From the NCBI GenBank assembly GCA_019113825.1, contig DXGR01000089.1, forward strand, positions 1 to 57,295: 57,295 nucleotides of DNA, written 5' to 3'. Within the stretch, counting starts at the first letter, position 1. Each line of letters starts with the position of its first letter. The DNA comes from Candidatus Stackebrandtia excrementipullorum. Its GTDB lineage: Bacteria; Actinomycetota; Actinomycetes; Mycobacteriales; Micromonosporaceae. The notes under the pieces were generated by a model that ran no database searches, was not told the DNA's origin, and saw only the letters and a program-made list of their open reading frames with translations. Below, in pieces: positions 19,769-33,339 of this stretch. The position numbers were made by a program, and so were the translations under genes.

Positions 19769-19804
19769 GAAGGTCGTGCATACACGCCGGTATGCACGAC
19801 CTTC
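19769..19804. terminator. Bidirectional terminator
   Basis: A perfect 15-bp stem (19769-19783 with 19790-19804) with a 6-base loop lies between the convergent metallophosphoesterase and gatB genes. There is no strong T run on either side. Confidence 0.75.
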
Positions 19805-19841
19805 GACAACACCCGCAGCAGAACGGCGGGTTCACGGGTTT

Positions 19842-21335
19842 CTAGGAAAGGCGCTCCAGGATCAGCTGACGTACCGATTTCGCATCGGCCTGTCCCTTCG
19901 TCGCCTTCATCACGGCACCGATCAGAACACCTGCCGCGGCATGGGTTCCGCCGCGCACCTTTTCGGCGACATCGGGGTTGGCCGCAATCGCCTCGTCGAC
20001 GGCCTTGGTCAACGCCCCGGTGTCGGAGACGATCGCCAACCCGCGGGCCTTCGCAACCTCCTCGGGCGCGCCCTCTCCGGCAAGAACACCGTCGATGACC
20101 TGTCGGGCGAGTTTGTCGTTGAGCGTGCCCGCGTCGACCAGAGCCTGTAGCTCGGCCACCTGTTGCGGCGTGATACCCAAGTCCGTCAGTCCGACTTCGG
20201 ATTCGTTGGCGCGACGGGACAACTCACCCATCCACCACTTGCGTGCCGCATCGGGCTTGGCGCCCGCCCGTATGGTCTCCTCGATGACGTCCACGGCGTC
20301 GGCGTTCAGGACCGAGGCCATGTCGTGTTCCGACAGACCCCAGGCCTCCTGCAGCCGACGGCGACGTACCCGGGGAAGCTCCGGCAACGCGGCTTTAAGC
20401 TCGGCGACCCATTCGACGTCGGGGGCCATCGGGGTGAGGTCCGGTTCCGGGAAGTACCGGTAGTCCGTGGCGGTTTCCTTGCTGCGTCCCGCGGTCGTCT
20501 TACCGGTGTCCTCGTGGAAGTGACGGGTCTCCTGCAGGATCCGTTCACCGGCCTCGAGCAGGCCCGCCTGCCGCTGAATCTCCGACCGCACCGAACGTTC
20601 CACGCTGCGCAGCGAGTTCACGTTCTTGGTTTCGGTACGGGTCCCCCACTCTTCGCCGGGCCGGTTGAGCGACGTGTTGACGTCGCAGCGCATCGAACCC
20701 TGCTCCATCCGGACGTCGGATACGTTCAGAGAACGGATCACCTCACGCAGTTCGGTGACGTAGGCGCGGGCGACCTCGGGCGCCTTGGCGCCGGTGCCGG
20801 GCACCGGCTTGGTAACGATCTCCACCAAGGGGATGCCAGCACGGTTGTAGTCGACGAGTGATTCGGTCGCGCCCTGGATTCGGCCGGTTGCGCCCCCGAC
20901 ATGAAGGCTCTTTCCGGTGTCCTCCTCCAGGTGAACCCGCTCGATCTCGATGCGGACGGTCTCGCCGTCGACGTCCACGTCGAGCCAACCGTCCTCGCAC
21001 AACGGCTCGTCGTACTGAGACGTTTGGAAGTTCTTCGGCATGTCCGGGTAGAAGTAGTTCTTCCGCGCGAACCGGCACCACGTGGCGATCCGGCAGTTGA
21101 GAGCCAAACCGATCCGGATGGTGGCTTCTATCGCCGCCTCGTTGGCCACCGGCAGTGCGCCCGGAAGCCCGAGACACACCGGGCAGACCTGCGTGTTCGG
21201 GTCGGCCCCGAAACCGGTCGCGCATCCGCAGAACATCTTCGTCCGGGTGCCCAGCTCGACGTGCGTCTCCAGTCCGATCACCGGCTGAAAGCGCGCGATT
21301 GCATCCTCATAGGAGGGAGTGGTCGCGGTCGTCAT
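19842..21335 (-). CDS. gatB: Asp/Glu-tRNA amidotransferase subunit B
   Basis: Part of GatCAB, which converts Glu-tRNA(Gln) and Asp-tRNA(Asn) to the amide forms. GatB binds the tRNA and activates the misacylated ester with ATP. The 497-residue protein starts [20 protein letters not shown] at ATG 21335. It has the GLETHVEL motif, zinc-type cysteines (FCGCATGFG and CPVCLGLPG) and the C-terminal YqeY-like tail ([20 protein letters not shown]). It begins one base after the gatA stop. The longer frame upstream is a shadow of gatA. Confidence 0.97.
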   Translation of the reverse strand: MTTATTPSYEDAIARFQPVIGLETHVELGTRTKMFCGCATGFGADPNTQVCPVCLGLPGALPVANEAAIEATIRIGLALNCRIATWCRFARKNYFYPDMPKNFQTSQYDEPLCEDGWLDVDVDGETVRIEIERVHLEEDTGKSLHVGGATGRIQGATESLVDYNRAGIPLVEIVTKPVPGTGAKAPEVARAYVTELREVIRSLNVSDVRMEQGSMRCDVNTSLNRPGEEWGTRTETKNVNSLRSVERSVRSEIQRQAGLLEAGERILQETRHFHEDTGKTTAGRSKETATDYRYFPEPDLTPMAPDVEWVAELKAALPELPRVRRRRLQEAWGLSEHDMASVLNADAVDVIEETIRAGAKPDAARKWWMGELSRRANESEVGLTDLGITPQQVAELQALVDAGTLNDKLARQVIDGVLAGEGAPEEVAKARGLAIVSDTGALTKAVDEAIAANPDVAEKVRGGTHAAAGVLIGAVMKATKGQADAKSVRQLILERLS

Positions 21336-21336
21336 G

Positions 21337-22836
21337 TCACAGCTCCTTGTCGGCCACGTCGGGAATCTGGTCGGACAGTCGGGGGTCCTGGGTCGACTCC
21401 AAGGCCGCTCCGACACGGTAGGCCACGTCGTCACGCATCGTCGGCGCCATGACCTGAAGCCCCACCGGAAGACCGTCGGACAGACCGACCGGGACCGACA
21501 CCGCCGGTCCACCCGACAGGTTCGCCGGGATCGTGTACAGGTCCGCCAGGTACATCTGATACGGGTCTTGCGTGCGTGAGCCGAACTCAAAGGCGGTGAA
21601 CGGCGTCGTCGGCGAGATCAACGCGTCGACCTGACCGAACGCGTTGTCGAAGTCGCGCGTGATGAGCGTCCGCACCTTCTGAGCCTGACCGTAGAACTGG
21701 TCGACGTAGCCGGAGGACAACGCATACGTACCCAACATAATGCGGCGCTTGACCTCGGGCCCGAAACCGGCTTCACGAGTGGCCGCCATAACCTCCTCGA
21801 GAGAGCGAACGCCGTCGTCTCCGATCCGCAACCCGTAACGAACGCTGTCGAAGCGAGCCAGGTTGGACGAACATTCGCTGGGCGCGATGAGGTAGTACGC
21901 GGGCAACGCGTACTCGAAGTTCGGGCACGAGACCTCGACGACGTCGGCGCCCAGCTTGGCCAAAGCCTCCACCCCGGCCTGGTAGGCGGCCACCACTCCC
22001 GGTTCGGCTCCGTCACCGGCACTGAACTGTTCGACGACGCCCAGGCGCACGCCGGACAGATCACCATTCAAACCGGCCCGCGCGGCCGCCGCAACCGGCG
22101 ACGGGTCCTGCGGGATGGAAGTGGAGTCCTTCGGGTCGTGACCGGCGATGACCTCGTGCAGCAACGCCGCGTCCAGCATCGTGCGGGCCACCGGGCCCGG
22201 CGTGTCCAGCGACGAGGAGAACGCGATCAGGCCGTACCTGCTGTTGGCTCCGTAGGTCGGTTTTCCACCGACGGTGCCTGTCACGGCACCGGGCTGACGA
22301 ATCGAGCCGCCGGTGTCCGTTCCGATCGCCAACGGCGCCATGCCCGCGGCCACCGCCGCCGACGATCCTCCGCCGGAACCTCCCGGGGTCCTTTTCAGGT
22401 CCCACGGGTTACGGGTGACACCGAACGCGGAGTACTCCGTGGAGGACCCCATCGCGAACTCGTCGAGGTTCGTCTTACCCAGGATCGGCATACCCGCCGC
22501 CTTGAGACGTTCAACGATGGTCGCGTCGTATGGAGGCACCCACCCTTCAAGCATCTTGGAACCGGCCGTCGTCGGCAGACCCTTCGTGACGACGATGTCC
22601 TTCACCGCCACAGGTACACCTGCCAACGGGCCCAACGGTTTGCCGGATGCACGATCGGCGTCTACGGCGCGGGCGGCCGCCAACGCACCTTCGGCGTCGA
22701 CGTGTAGAAACGCGTTGACCGTTCCGTCAACGGCGGCGATACGGTCGAGGAACGCCTTCGTGACCTCTTCAGAGGTCAACCGCCCGTCGGCGATCGAGGC
22801 CGCAAGCTCGGCGGCAGTCGTGTGAACGATCGACAT
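21337..22836 (-). CDS. gatA: Asp/Glu-tRNA amidotransferase subunit A
   Basis: The glutaminase subunit of GatCAB, which supplies ammonia through a channel to GatB. The 499-residue protein is an amidase-signature enzyme with the Lys-Ser-Ser triad: VAVKDIVV (Lys), [12 protein letters not shown] and [10 protein letters not shown] (serines). Length is normal. It starts 2 bases after gatC and ends one base before gatB, so the order is gatC-gatA-gatB in one tight operon. Confidence 0.97.
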   Translation of the reverse strand: MSIVHTTAAELAASIADGRLTSEEVTKAFLDRIAAVDGTVNAFLHVDAEGALAAARAVDADRASGKPLGPLAGVPVAVKDIVVTKGLPTTAGSKMLEGWVPPYDATIVERLKAAGMPILGKTNLDEFAMGSSTEYSAFGVTRNPWDLKRTPGGSGGGSSAAVAAGMAPLAIGTDTGGSIRQPGAVTGTVGGKPTYGANSRYGLIAFSSSLDTPGPVARTMLDAALLHEVIAGHDPKDSTSIPQDPSPVAAAARAGLNGDLSGVRLGVVEQFSAGDGAEPGVVAAYQAGVEALAKLGADVVEVSCPNFEYALPAYYLIAPSECSSNLARFDSVRYGLRIGDDGVRSLEEVMAATREAGFGPEVKRRIMLGTYALSSGYVDQFYGQAQKVRTLITRDFDNAFGQVDALISPTTPFTAFEFGSRTQDPYQMYLADLYTIPANLSGGPAVSVPVGLSDGLPVGLQVMAPTMRDDVAYRVGAALESTQDPRLSDQIPDVADKEL

Positions 22837-22838
22837 TC

Positions 22839-23138
22839 TTAATCTTCCTCCCCCAGGATGCGCGGTACTCGGAACCGATCCTCGGCGACGTCGGGCGCCC
22901 CCGCCAAGGCCGCGTCACGAGGCAGGCTCGGGGCCGGTTCGTCGGCCCGGTAAACGTTGGTCAACGGCACGGCGTGAGAGGTCGGCGGGATGTCTTCGGC
23001 GGCGACCTCCCCGATCCGTTGGACGGACTGAAGAATCACGTCAAGCTGCTGGGCGAAACGGTCGAGTTCGGCTTCCGTCACGTCCAGGCGCGCCAAATGC
23101 GCCAGATGCGCGACCTCGTCTCGAGAGATTGCGGTCAT
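22839..23138 (-). CDS. gatC: Asp/Glu-tRNA amidotransferase subunit C
   Basis: The small subunit that wraps around GatA and stabilises the GatA-GatB contact. It has 99 residues starting [20 protein letters not shown] at ATG 23138, with the usual helix and the conserved [19 protein letters not shown] and FRVPRIL segments. It is first in the gatCAB operon. The frame to 23423 is longer but starts inside non-coding sequence and the end of the next gene. Confidence 0.95.
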   Translation of the reverse strand: MTAISRDEVAHLAHLARLDVTEAELDRFAQQLDVILQSVQRIGEVAAEDIPPTSHAVPLTNVYRADEPAPSLPRDAALAGAPDVAEDRFRVPRILGEED

Positions 23139-23278
23139 CGGGTCTAGTCCTTCACAACGGCAGTCAAAATTCGGACTGAACGAGTCTAGATTCCGACCTG
23201 GAGGGCGAAGCCACTGGTGTCGCAGGCACACGTTGGTGTCACGCCGGTGTCGGACGAGCGGCGGTGTGCACGCATCGG

Positions 23279-25366
23279 CTACCGGGACACGCTGCGCGCC
23301 GAAATCGGCGACACGTTGTTGATCGGCGGGTCCGCCACGTGCGGCCGGTAACGGGACAACCAGCCCGCCAACTGCGAGGCCGGCATCGGCTTCGCGTAAA
23401 ACCAGCCCTGGGCGGCGTCGCATCCGAACTTCCGCAGTTGTCGCCAGATCCGTTCGTTCTCGACGCCTTCCGCGACGACCTGCAACCCTAGAGATCGACC
23501 CAATTCGATGATCGAACGGACGATGGCCACCGCATCGGGATCATCGGCCATTCCCAGGACGAACGACTTGTCGATCTTGACCTCGCTGACCGGTAGGCGC
23601 CGCAGGTGCTGCATCGACGAGAAGCCCGTGCCGAAGTCGTCCAGGCTCAAACCCACACCGAGTTCCTCCAGCCGCTTGAGAGTCGCCATCACTCGCCGAG
23701 GGTCGGCCATCAACGCACTCTCGGTGATCTCAAGACGCAATGCCGCGGGCGGAACCTGGTGTTTGATCAGCCGTTGAGTCAGGTAGTCGCAGAAGTCGGT
23801 CGCATGAAGGTCGCGGACACTGACGTTCACCGAGACGCGCAGCGTCAAACCATCGGCGCGCCATCGAGCAAGTTGCGACACCGCCTCGTCGATGACCCGG
23901 TACGTGAGGATCCGCATCACCGCACTGTGCTCGGCCAACGCGATGAGTTCGGCGGGATCGACGCTGCCCTGAGACGGGTGTCGATAACGCAGCAACGCCT
24001 CGACGCCGACGACGTCACCGGAGGCGAGCTCGATCTGCGGTTGGTAATACAGCTCGACACCGGGCAGGTCGGGCGCCTCCAACGCCCGTCGCAGGTCACC
24101 CAGCAACGCAAGACGCTCCGGAGAGTGGTGGTCGTATTCGGGGGCGTATCGGGCGACACCACTACCGCGACTTTTCGCCTCGTACATCGCCACATCCGCG
24201 TGGCGGAACAGGGTCTCGAAATCGGTGCCGTCCTGTGGATAGCACGCCACACCGATCGCGCCGGAGACGTCGACGCTCACGTCGTCGAGCCACACGGGGC
24301 CGCTCAGGATCGAGCGCACCCGGTCGGCGTATCTCTCAACCTCCGACTCACTGCCGTACTCGGCGATCAGAAAGCCGAACTCGTCGCCCCCGATTTTGGC
24401 CACCATCTGGCTGGATTGGCCGCACGCGGTGAACCGGTTGGCCAGCTCCTTGAGCAACTGGTCCCCCACCCCGTGCCCCAGCGAATTGTTGACCGCCGCG
24501 AAACGGTCGAGGTCACAGATGAGAACGGCGAGTCGGCCGCCAGACTCCTCGGCACGGTCGATGGCCTCCGATACCTCGGTCTGGAAGCCTTTGCGGTTGG
24601 GCAGGCCGGTCAAGCTGTCGGACAGCGCCATGCGTTCGTGCTCGCTCGACAATCGGGCCATCCGGTAGACGGCGTATATCGGAACGGCCGACAGCAGAAC
24701 CAGCCACGCGTTGACCGACGCGACCACGACCAGGATGGGCGCCAGCGCCAGTTGGGCGAAGTGTACGACCGCCTCGTAGCCAAAGGCTCGCACGACCATG
24801 CGCCACCACGGAACGGAAAACCGGAGGGTCCACGCGAAACACACCAACAGGTGGCTCACCGCGAACCACGCGGTACCGGCCGCCAGCAACGCGACGAGGC
24901 CCCATCCGCTGTCAAGCAGGTGGGCCGAGGACATTCCGGCCGCCACCAGGACGAGGTGCGCCGCGGTGAGAGCAAGCGCGAACTGAGCCGTGTTGAAGGC
25001 CACTCGCCAGGCGGCGGCGCCGAGACGCTTGAAAATCAGGGCGGCGACCACCGTCTGGATGATCAGGGCGGGAATGTACCCCCACCACAGAAGGATCGCC
25101 ATGATGAAGCTCAGCGACAGCATGGCCGCCTGCGAGTAGCGTGAGCCGGGAGGTAGGAGCGGACGCCATTCGATCAGGATCGCCATCACCGCCATGACCC
25201 ACACGGCCACCGGGACGTCGGTCAGGTTCACGATCCACAGCGCCGGTGTCAGCCACGAGGTGAGTGCCACCGCGATCACGGCCGACACGACGACGGCGGT
25301 GACATACCCGAAAAAAGCTTCTCTTCGCTGTGACGGCGCCGTATTACGCAGTGAAGTCGTCGTCAT
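23279..25366 (-). CDS. Membrane GGDEF-EAL cyclic-di-GMP protein (RmdB-like position)
   Basis: A 695-residue protein with about 6-8 N-terminal membrane helices (residues 18-225), a GGDEF domain with intact [11 protein letters not shown] and an EAL domain with [35 protein letters not shown] and AEGVEN. Both active sites look intact and there is no PAS domain. It lies between gatC and ligA. From memory, the S. coelicolor phosphodiesterase RmdB (SCO5495) lies at the same place, so an orthologous role in cyclic-di-GMP breakdown and developmental timing is likely but inferred from position. Start ATG 25366. Confidence 0.9.
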   Translation of the reverse strand: MTTTSLRNTAPSQRREAFFGYVTAVVVSAVIAVALTSWLTPALWIVNLTDVPVAVWVMAVMAILIEWRPLLPPGSRYSQAAMLSLSFIMAILLWWGYIPALIIQTVVAALIFKRLGAAAWRVAFNTAQFALALTAAHLVLVAAGMSSAHLLDSGWGLVALLAAGTAWFAVSHLLVCFAWTLRFSVPWWRMVVRAFGYEAVVHFAQLALAPILVVVASVNAWLVLLSAVPIYAVYRMARLSSEHERMALSDSLTGLPNRKGFQTEVSEAIDRAEESGGRLAVLICDLDRFAAVNNSLGHGVGDQLLKELANRFTACGQSSQMVAKIGGDEFGFLIAEYGSESEVERYADRVRSILSGPVWLDDVSVDVSGAIGVACYPQDGTDFETLFRHADVAMYEAKSRGSGVARYAPEYDHHSPERLALLGDLRRALEAPDLPGVELYYQPQIELASGDVVGVEALLRYRHPSQGSVDPAELIALAEHSAVMRILTYRVIDEAVSQLARWRADGLTLRVSVNVSVRDLHATDFCDYLTQRLIKHQVPPAALRLEITESALMADPRRVMATLKRLEELGVGLSLDDFGTGFSSMQHLRRLPVSEVKIDKSFVLGMADDPDAVAIVRSIIELGRSLGLQVVAEGVENERIWRQLRKFGCDAAQGWFYAKPMPASQLAGWLSRYRPHVADPPINNVSPISARSVSR

Positions 25367-25789
25367 TCAAACCCTCCCGACGTCGTCACCGATCGATTCA
25401 CCAATGACGTGTTCGCCGCGGCCGCTCTATTCGAGAGTGGCACAGTCGGCCGTTTACAGGAACCCCCCGTCCTGAGCAACGACTGCCAATCCCCCAAAGT
25501 GACGGTCAAGCGACGCCAGATCGCGATTGAAGCGTATATCACGTTGTCGGCAGAATCGATTCTCAAGCTGCACGAATCGCCACGGTTCGCCGGTATCGCC
25601 GTTTTTCCCAGTGACGCTCTGACACAAGACATCGCCAAGATAACGGTTTGATAAATGTTACCAATAGTCGGCCCCAACGCTCGACGCGGAGAAAACCAAC
25701 GAAATCGACGAAGGGCACGATGAAGCAACACTTCAAGAAAATCATCATCGGGTCAAAAGGGCGCCAAAATCTAACGACGCCCAAAATGA
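25367..25789. other. Intergenic region between ligA and the GGDEF-EAL gene
   Basis: A 423-base gap with clearly lower GC than its neighbours. Apart from a probable ligA terminator at 25755-25782, I see nothing firm. Frames on both strands (for example 25409-25651 plus) lack ribosome sites and recognisable protein features. It probably contains the promoter of the GGDEF-EAL gene. Confidence 0.5.
25755..25782 (-). terminator. Probable terminator of ligA
   Basis: On the minus strand a 7-bp stem with one G-T pair (25776-25782 with 25759-25765) and a 10-base loop is followed by TTTT. It sits just after the ligA stop. Confidence 0.5.
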
Positions 25790-28066
<2,277 letters not shown>

Positions 28067-28101
28067 TCACAGCGGTAGGTGACACGGGCCGCGACGTGTC
28101 G

Positions 28102-29124
28102 TCAGTCCCGGATTCTGTGTGCCGCCTCGACGCAGGCGGCCATGGTGGCCCGGGCACGCGGCCAGGTCAAGTCGGACATTCCACATGCGGGCGTCACCAC
28201 GACCTGGTCACGCCGCCGGTCCGGTTCCAGTCCCCACCGCCTCCAGGCCGTCTCTACGACGTCGGCGACGCCGCGACCGGTGGGTTCGTCCTGCTCCGGG
28301 CGGGTCTCGGCCGCTCCCGCGAACAGAGTGAAACCACCGTCGAGCAGTTCGCCCAGCGGGTCCATCGACGTTGGAGAATCGAGATCGAGCAACGACATGT
28401 CCAGGGCGACGCCCTCGGCACCGGCCTCGTGCAACAGGGTTACCGGCACCGCCTGCGCACAGCAGTGGACGACGACCGGGACACCGACGGTCGCAATGAT
28501 CCGTGACAGGTGTTCACGGACGACGGAACGTTCGACCGCCGGATAGCGGGAGAACCCGGACTCGGTGGGTATGCCGCCGGTGAGAACGGCAACCAGCGAC
28601 GGTTCGTCGAGTTGAAGCACCACTCGGGCCCGCGGCAGGCGCGCCGATACGTCGTCGACGTATCGGGCCAGCCCTTCGGCGAGGGAATCGGTCAGGTCGG
28701 CGACGGCGCCACGGTCCCGCAACATGGCGCCCCCGGTGCGCCGCTGCAACGCGGCCGACAACGTCCAGGGGCCGGCCGCCGACACCTTGAAAAATCCGTC
28801 GTGGTCGGAGACGACGTCGGTGAGAGTGTCGCGATCACGTTCCAGGAAATCGATGGAACGACGCAGGTCCACGCCCTTTTTCGACGCCGTCTGCCACCTG
28901 CCCGCGTACAGCTGAACCGGCAGATCCACCAGGAGAGCGGCGCCCCGCCCCACCAGTTCGGCACCCGGCCCCCGAGCGGGGAGCTCCGGAAGATGGGGAA
29001 AATCCGGTAGTTCGCCGAAGACCCGTCTCACGGCCTCGTCGACGTCCACACCCGGCAACGATCCGATACCGGTGGCCACGCCACCGGGCAACACACGTTC
29101 CGTCACGGGAGCCCCTTCGTTCAC
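28102..29124 (-). CDS. MetE C-terminal-like methyltransferase (Rv3015c type)
   Basis: A 340-residue protein resembling the C-terminal barrel of cobalamin-independent methionine synthase. It includes [24 protein letters not shown] and a final [16 protein letters not shown] holding a zinc-type Cys. It lacks the MetE N-terminal half, so it may use a different methyl donor or act in another methyl transfer. Its GTG start overlaps the mnmA stop as GTGA. The same gene order (ligA, this gene, mnmA, iscS) is known in mycobacteria. Confidence 0.85.
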   Translation of the reverse strand: MNEGAPVTERVLPGGVATGIGSLPGVDVDEAVRRVFGELPDFPHLPELPARGPGAELVGRGAALLVDLPVQLYAGRWQTASKKGVDLRRSIDFLERDRDTLTDVVSDHDGFFKVSAAGPWTLSAALQRRTGGAMLRDRGAVADLTDSLAEGLARYVDDVSARLPRARVVLQLDEPSLVAVLTGGIPTESGFSRYPAVERSVVREHLSRIIATVGVPVVVHCCAQAVPVTLLHEAGAEGVALDMSLLDLDSPTSMDPLGELLDGGFTLFAGAAETRPEQDEPTGRGVADVVETAWRRWGLEPDRRRDQVVVTPACGMSDLTWPRARATMAACVEAAHRIRD

Positions 29125-30224
29125 GCCGACGACGTCGCCAAGGACTCGGTGCGACTGATGGTGGCGCTGGCCAACACCGTGTCGCCCTCCTCGTCGGGAC
29201 GGTAAACGACCATCGCCTGACCGGCGGCCACACCTGACGCGACCCCGTGCAGGCGCGCGGTCAGAGTGTCACCGTCGACGGTCACCGTGGCCGGGTAGCA
29301 CTCGCCGTGGGCACGCAACTGCACTTCACACTCGAACGGTCCTTCGATCGTGCGTCCCTGCGTCCACACCGGTTTGTCGCCGTGGACCACATCGACGTCG
29401 AGGGCCTGCCGGGGCCCGACGGTGACGGTGTTGTCGACCGGTGTGATGGACAGGACGTACCGGGGTTTCCCGTCGGCGGCCGGTCGTGTCAGGCCCAGTC
29501 CGTGACGCTGGCCGATGGTGTACTGGTGAGCTCCCTCGTGACTGCCCACAACCTCACCGGTGGTTCCGTCGACGATGTCGCCGGTCTTGGTTCCCAGTTC
29601 CCGGTTGAGGAAGCCACGGGTGTCCCCGTCGGCGATGAAGCAGATGTCGTGACTGTCGGGCTTGTCGGCCACCGCCAGGTCACGCTGCGCCGCTTCGGCA
29701 CGCACCTCCTCCTTCGTCGAATCCCCCAACGGGAAGACGGCACGCGACAGTTGTTCACTGGTCAAGACCGCGAGGACGTACGACTGATCCTTTCCCTGGT
29801 CGACAGACCGACGCAACATTCCGTCGGTGAGTCGAGCATGGTGTCCGGTGACAACGGCGTCGAAGCCGAGTGCGACGGCCCGGTCCAGAACCGCCGCGAA
29901 CTTGATCTTCTCGTTGCAGCGTAGGCACGGGTTGGGTGTACGTCCGGCGGCGTACTCGGCGACGAAGTCGTCCACGACGTCTTCGCGAAACCGTTCGGCC
30001 ATGTCCCATATGTAGAAGGGGATTCCTATGACGTCTGCGGCCCGGCGGGCGTCGCGTGAGTCCTCCAGGGTGCAGCAACCCCGGGCGCCCGACCGGAAGG
30101 TTTTCGGGTTCGACGACAGAGCCAGATGGACTCCCGTCACGTCGTAACCGGCGTCAACGGCTCTGGCGGCCGCAACGGCTGAATCAACGCCACCGGACAT
30201 GGCGGCCAATACACGCAAACTCAC
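29121..30224 (-). CDS. mnmA: tRNA-specific 2-thiouridylase
   Basis: Adds sulfur to the wobble uridine (U34) of tRNA(Lys), tRNA(Glu) and tRNA(Gln) using ATP and persulfide sulfur from IscS. The 367-residue protein has the PP-loop [14 protein letters not shown] at residues 7-20, the first catalytic Cys in [12 protein letters not shown], the second in [12 protein letters not shown], and the C-terminal beta barrel. It lies 55 bases after the iscS-type gene, its likely sulfur donor, and overlaps the metE-like gene. Confidence 0.96.
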   Translation of the reverse strand: MSLRVLAAMSGGVDSAVAAARAVDAGYDVTGVHLALSSNPKTFRSGARGCCTLEDSRDARRAADVIGIPFYIWDMAERFREDVVDDFVAEYAAGRTPNPCLRCNEKIKFAAVLDRAVALGFDAVVTGHHARLTDGMLRRSVDQGKDQSYVLAVLTSEQLSRAVFPLGDSTKEEVRAEAAQRDLAVADKPDSHDICFIADGDTRGFLNRELGTKTGDIVDGTTGEVVGSHEGAHQYTIGQRHGLGLTRPAADGKPRYVLSITPVDNTVTVGPRQALDVDVVHGDKPVWTQGRTIEGPFECEVQLRAHGECYPATVTVDGDTLTARLHGVASGVAAGQAMVVYRPDEEGDTVLASATISRTESLATSSA

Positions 30225-30279
30225 CGCACCAGCCTACCGGCCGCTCCGATCGTGCCGACACGCCGTTTTACCTCATCGG

Positions 30280-31443
30280 TTACGACAGCCCGGCGGCTCG
30301 CGCGCGTTCGACGACGGTGGGCAGTGCCGCCAACACCACGTCGACATCGGCTTCGCACGATGTGTGTCCCAGGGAGAAGCGCAGCGACGAACGCGCATGT
30401 GCCGCCGAAGCCCCCATGGCCGACAGCACGTGCGACGGCTGCGCGACTCCGGCCGAACATGCCGAACCGGTGGCGCATTCCACACCGGCGGCGTCCAGGA
30501 GCATCAACAGCGCATCTCCTTCACACCCGGGGAACGAAAAGTGGACGTTTCCGGGAAGACGCTGGTCGATGGGACCGTTCAGTACCGCGTCGGGCACCAC
30601 GCGCCGTACACCGTCGATGAGACGGTTCCTCAGAGTGGTCAACCGTTTCGCCTCGGCTTCACGCCCGTCGACCGCGGCGGTGACTGCGGCCGCCAACGCG
30701 GCGATCCCGGCCACGTCCAACGTTCCCGACCTCACGTCACGTTCCTGCCCACCGCCGTGAGCCAGTGGAACGACCTGGGCGTCGGTACGCAACAACAGCG
30801 CCCCCACGCCGGTCGGTCCCCCCAGTTTGTGGCCGGTCATCGACAAGGCGGTGACACCGTCGATGTCGAACCCCATGGTGATCTGCCCCACCGCCTGAAC
30901 GGCGTCGGTGTGGAAAGGCAGGCCGCGTTCGGCGGCCACACTCGCAATCGACGGGATGGGGTTGATCGTTCCCACTTCGTTGTTGGCCCACATCGTCGTC
31001 AGTAGTGCCGCCTCGTCGGCGGCTTTATCGACGGCCTCGGCGACGTCGTCGGGAGCGATGCGACCGTCGGCGTCGACCGGGAGCATGTCCACAACGGCCT
31101 GTTCATGCTCGACCAGCCATTCCACCACGTCGAGGACCGCGTGGTGCTCGGTCGGGCTCACCAGGATGCGTCGACGCCGCGGGTCGGCGTTCCGTCGGCT
31201 CCAGTACAACCCCTTGACGGCCAGATTGTTGCTTTCGGTGGCTCCGGACGTGAAGATCACCTCGCCGGGTGTGGCTTTGAGCCGATCGGCGACGGTTTCC
31301 CGGGACTCCTCGACGATGCGGCGCGCCGCGCGGCCCCCCGAGTGCAGCGACGAAGCGTTACCCGTAGTAGTGGCGGCCGCGAGATAGGCGTCGCGGGCCT
31401 GCGTGATCATGGGAGTTGTGGCCGCGTGATCTAGGTAGGTCAT
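30280..31443 (-). CDS. iscS: Cysteine desulfurase, NifS/IscS type
   Basis: PLP enzyme that releases sulfur from cysteine as a protein persulfide. The 387-residue protein starts [20 protein letters not shown] at ATG 31443. It has the ATESNN cofactor segment, the PLP-lysine motif [15 protein letters not shown] and the active-site loop [11 protein letters not shown]. Its neighbour mnmA is the expected client in tRNA thiolation. No iscU or ferredoxin is adjacent. The longest frame reaches 31665, but the upstream part is low-quality sequence over the divergent promoter region. Confidence 0.95.
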   Translation of the reverse strand: MTYLDHAATTPMITQARDAYLAAATTTGNASSLHSGGRAARRIVEESRETVADRLKATPGEVIFTSGATESNNLAVKGLYWSRRNADPRRRRILVSPTEHHAVLDVVEWLVEHEQAVVDMLPVDADGRIAPDDVAEAVDKAADEAALLTTMWANNEVGTINPIPSIASVAAERGLPFHTDAVQAVGQITMGFDIDGVTALSMTGHKLGGPTGVGALLLRTDAQVVPLAHGGGQERDVRSGTLDVAGIAALAAAVTAAVDGREAEAKRLTTLRNRLIDGVRRVVPDAVLNGPIDQRLPGNVHFSFPGCEGDALLMLLDAAGVECATGSACSAGVAQPSHVLSAMGASAAHARSSLRFSLGHTSCEADVDVVLAALPTVVERARAAGLS

Positions 31444-31680
31444 GTTGTGGAACCTGTCTGAGACTGGACGTACGAACGGTGTGAGCGATAGGTGACGGTG
31501 GCCCGATCGGTGCGGGCGGCGTCGACGCACCGCGCCGGGTTCGACTTCTTCGTCGCCGCCTGCCGCCGCCCACCGACGGCGTCGGCCCGTGAGTTGGTCG
31601 ACCGGAAGCACACGGTTACAGCCTATTGGGTGGGTTTCCACGCCTTGCCTACAGTCGGCGAGCACGCCAGGATGTGAAGC

Positions 31681-32631
31681 ATGGCAACAAGTTCAGGCGA
31701 TCCCGACACCACGGTTGCCGACTCGGCGTTGGCCGACGCGTTGGCACGAGGTCCGTTCCACGTGGCGCTTCGGGAGGCCATCAGTGCACGGGGCCTCGGC
31801 TTGGACCGGCTCCGTCATCGGCTGTTGGCACGGGGTCTTCCCGTCTCCACGACCAGTCTCAGTTATTGGCAGCACGGGCGTACCCGTCCCGAGCAGCCGA
31901 AGTCGATCGAGGCCGTCGCCGCGTTGGAGGAGATTCTCCGCCTGCCGGATCACAGTCTTCGCAGACTGCTGGGGCCGCGACGTGCTCGCGGCCCCCGTTC
32001 GCTGCGCGCGCGGCAGTCGCGGCCCGAAGCCGTCATCGGCGGTGGGGCTGCGATGCGTGAGCTGTGCGACCGTATGCCGTTGGCGCGTGAACATCAGATC
32101 GACATCGTGACTCAGCAGGTGACGGCCACGATCGACGACCAGGGCCGCGACGCCGGGCACGAGGTCTCGATGCTGGTCCGGGCGCGCCGGGACGGTGTCG
32201 ATCGTCACGTGGCGCTGTTTCGCGGCGACCGCGGCTGCGACATCGACGCTGTGCGAGTGGCCCCGTATCGGGACTGTGTCATTGGGACGGTGGTGAGGCA
32301 CCCCGACGAACCGATGTTGCTCGCCGAGGTGCTGTTCGGGACGACGTTGTCCCAGGGTGAGTCACATTTGATCGAGTTCGAGGTCATCGACGGGACGAGC
32401 GAACCGGCCACACGCTACGGTCACGGATTCCGGTACCCGGTGGAGCGCTATACGCTCCAGGTCCGTTTCAGTCCCCGGTTGTTGCCGCGACGCGTGTTCG
32501 GATTCGCTCAGTCCCGCCTGGATGTCAAGCTCCGGGAGACCGGTGACATCACTTTGAACAACTGGTTGACCGCCCAGGTTTCACACTCGGACGTGAAACC
32601 GGGGGCCTTGGGCATCGGCTGGACGTGGTGA
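31681..32631 (+). CDS. XRE-type regulator with unknown C-terminal domain
   Basis: A 316-residue protein. The N-terminus (about residues 25-95) looks like an XRE-type helix-turn-helix: [19 protein letters not shown], then [16 protein letters not shown] basic linker follows, then about 200 residues with beta-strand pattern and no known motif. It is divergent from iscS and convergent with bioY, abutting the bioY stop. It may control a nearby gene, but nothing in sequence says which. Conserved actinobacterial hypothetical is the safest label. Confidence 0.65.
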   Translation: MATSSGDPDTTVADSALADALARGPFHVALREAISARGLGLDRLRHRLLARGLPVSTTSLSYWQHGRTRPEQPKSIEAVAALEEILRLPDHSLRRLLGPRRARGPRSLRARQSRPEAVIGGGAAMRELCDRMPLAREHQIDIVTQQVTATIDDQGRDAGHEVSMLVRARRDGVDRHVALFRGDRGCDIDAVRVAPYRDCVIGTVVRHPDEPMLLAEVLFGTTLSQGESHLIEFEVIDGTSEPATRYGHGFRYPVERYTLQVRFSPRLLPRRVFGFAQSRLDVKLRETGDITLNNWLTAQVSHSDVKPGALGIGWTW

Positions 32632-33231
32632 TCAGCCCCGGAATCGCTTGACCAGCGCCCAGGTGGCGGGGAGCATCGCCGAGGCGACCACCAGTTTGAT
32701 GAGGTCGGAGACGACGAACAGGGCCGCGCCCTGGACGACTCCGTCGGCCCATCCCATGCCGGTGGCCAGCACCAGGTAGGGGACGCCGAATCCGTAGATG
32801 GCGAGATTGCCGACGACCATGATCCCGGCGGTTTTCATGAGCGTGCGGTCTCCACCACGGCGCGCCAACGCCCCGACGACGGTGGCCGCCACGAGGAAGC
32901 CGATGACATAACCGAGAGTCACGATGGACATGCCCGCGGCACCTTCGGAGAACCACGGCACACCGGCGATGCCGGCGACCAGGTAGAGCCCCATGGTGGC
33001 GGCGGCACGGGCCGGACCATAGGCGGCCCCCAGGAGGAGGACGGTCAATGTGGTCAAGACGAGCGGGACCGGGGTGATGCCGGGCAGCGGGATGGCGATC
33101 TGGGCGGAGGCACCGACCAGGCCGGCTCCGGAGGCCACGAGTACGACGTCGCGCACCCAGGCGGTGGCTTTCGTGCTCGGGATCAGGTCCACCAAGACCT
33201 GTCGTGGGGCGATGGCTGTCTGTGCGGTCAT
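32632..33231 (-). CDS. bioY: BioY biotin transporter S component
   Basis: A 199-residue integral membrane protein with six helices. It carries the BioY signatures ASAQIAIPLPGITPVPLVLTT with following LLGAAYGP, and GLYLVAGIAGVPWFSEG. It binds biotin and works with an ECF module (EcfA/EcfT) or alone. No bioM/bioN genes are adjacent, so the energising module must be encoded elsewhere or be shared. It starts at ATG 33231 with AGAGGA upstream, after the etf terminator. Confidence 0.93.
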   Translation of the reverse strand: MTAQTAIAPRQVLVDLIPSTKATAWVRDVVLVASGAGLVGASAQIAIPLPGITPVPLVLTTLTVLLLGAAYGPARAAATMGLYLVAGIAGVPWFSEGAAGMSIVTLGYVIGFLVAATVVGALARRGGDRTLMKTAGIMVVGNLAIYGFGVPYLVLATGMGWADGVVQGAALFVVSDLIKLVVASAMLPATWALVKRFRG

Positions 33232-33266
33232 GAGAGATCCTCTAATTTCTTTTGCAGGGAATCGAC

Positions 33267-33301
33267 AAAAAAGAGGTGCGGCAGAAAATCTACCGCACCT
33301 C
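33267..33301 (-). terminator. Rho-independent terminator of etfBA
   Basis: A 9-bp stem (33273-33281 with 33293-33301), extended by three inner pairs, is followed on the minus strand by six T (33267-33272). It lies between the etfA stop and bioY and separates the two transcription units. Confidence 0.88.
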
Positions 33302-33339
33302 GATGGCGATGACCAGCCAGAGCCGGTCGAAACTAGCTT

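Noticed and set aside
25409-25651. An 80-codon plus-strand ORF in the gap between ligA and the GGDEF-EAL gene
   Set aside because: There is no ribosome site, promoter or recognisable motif, and the codon use is unlike nearby genes.
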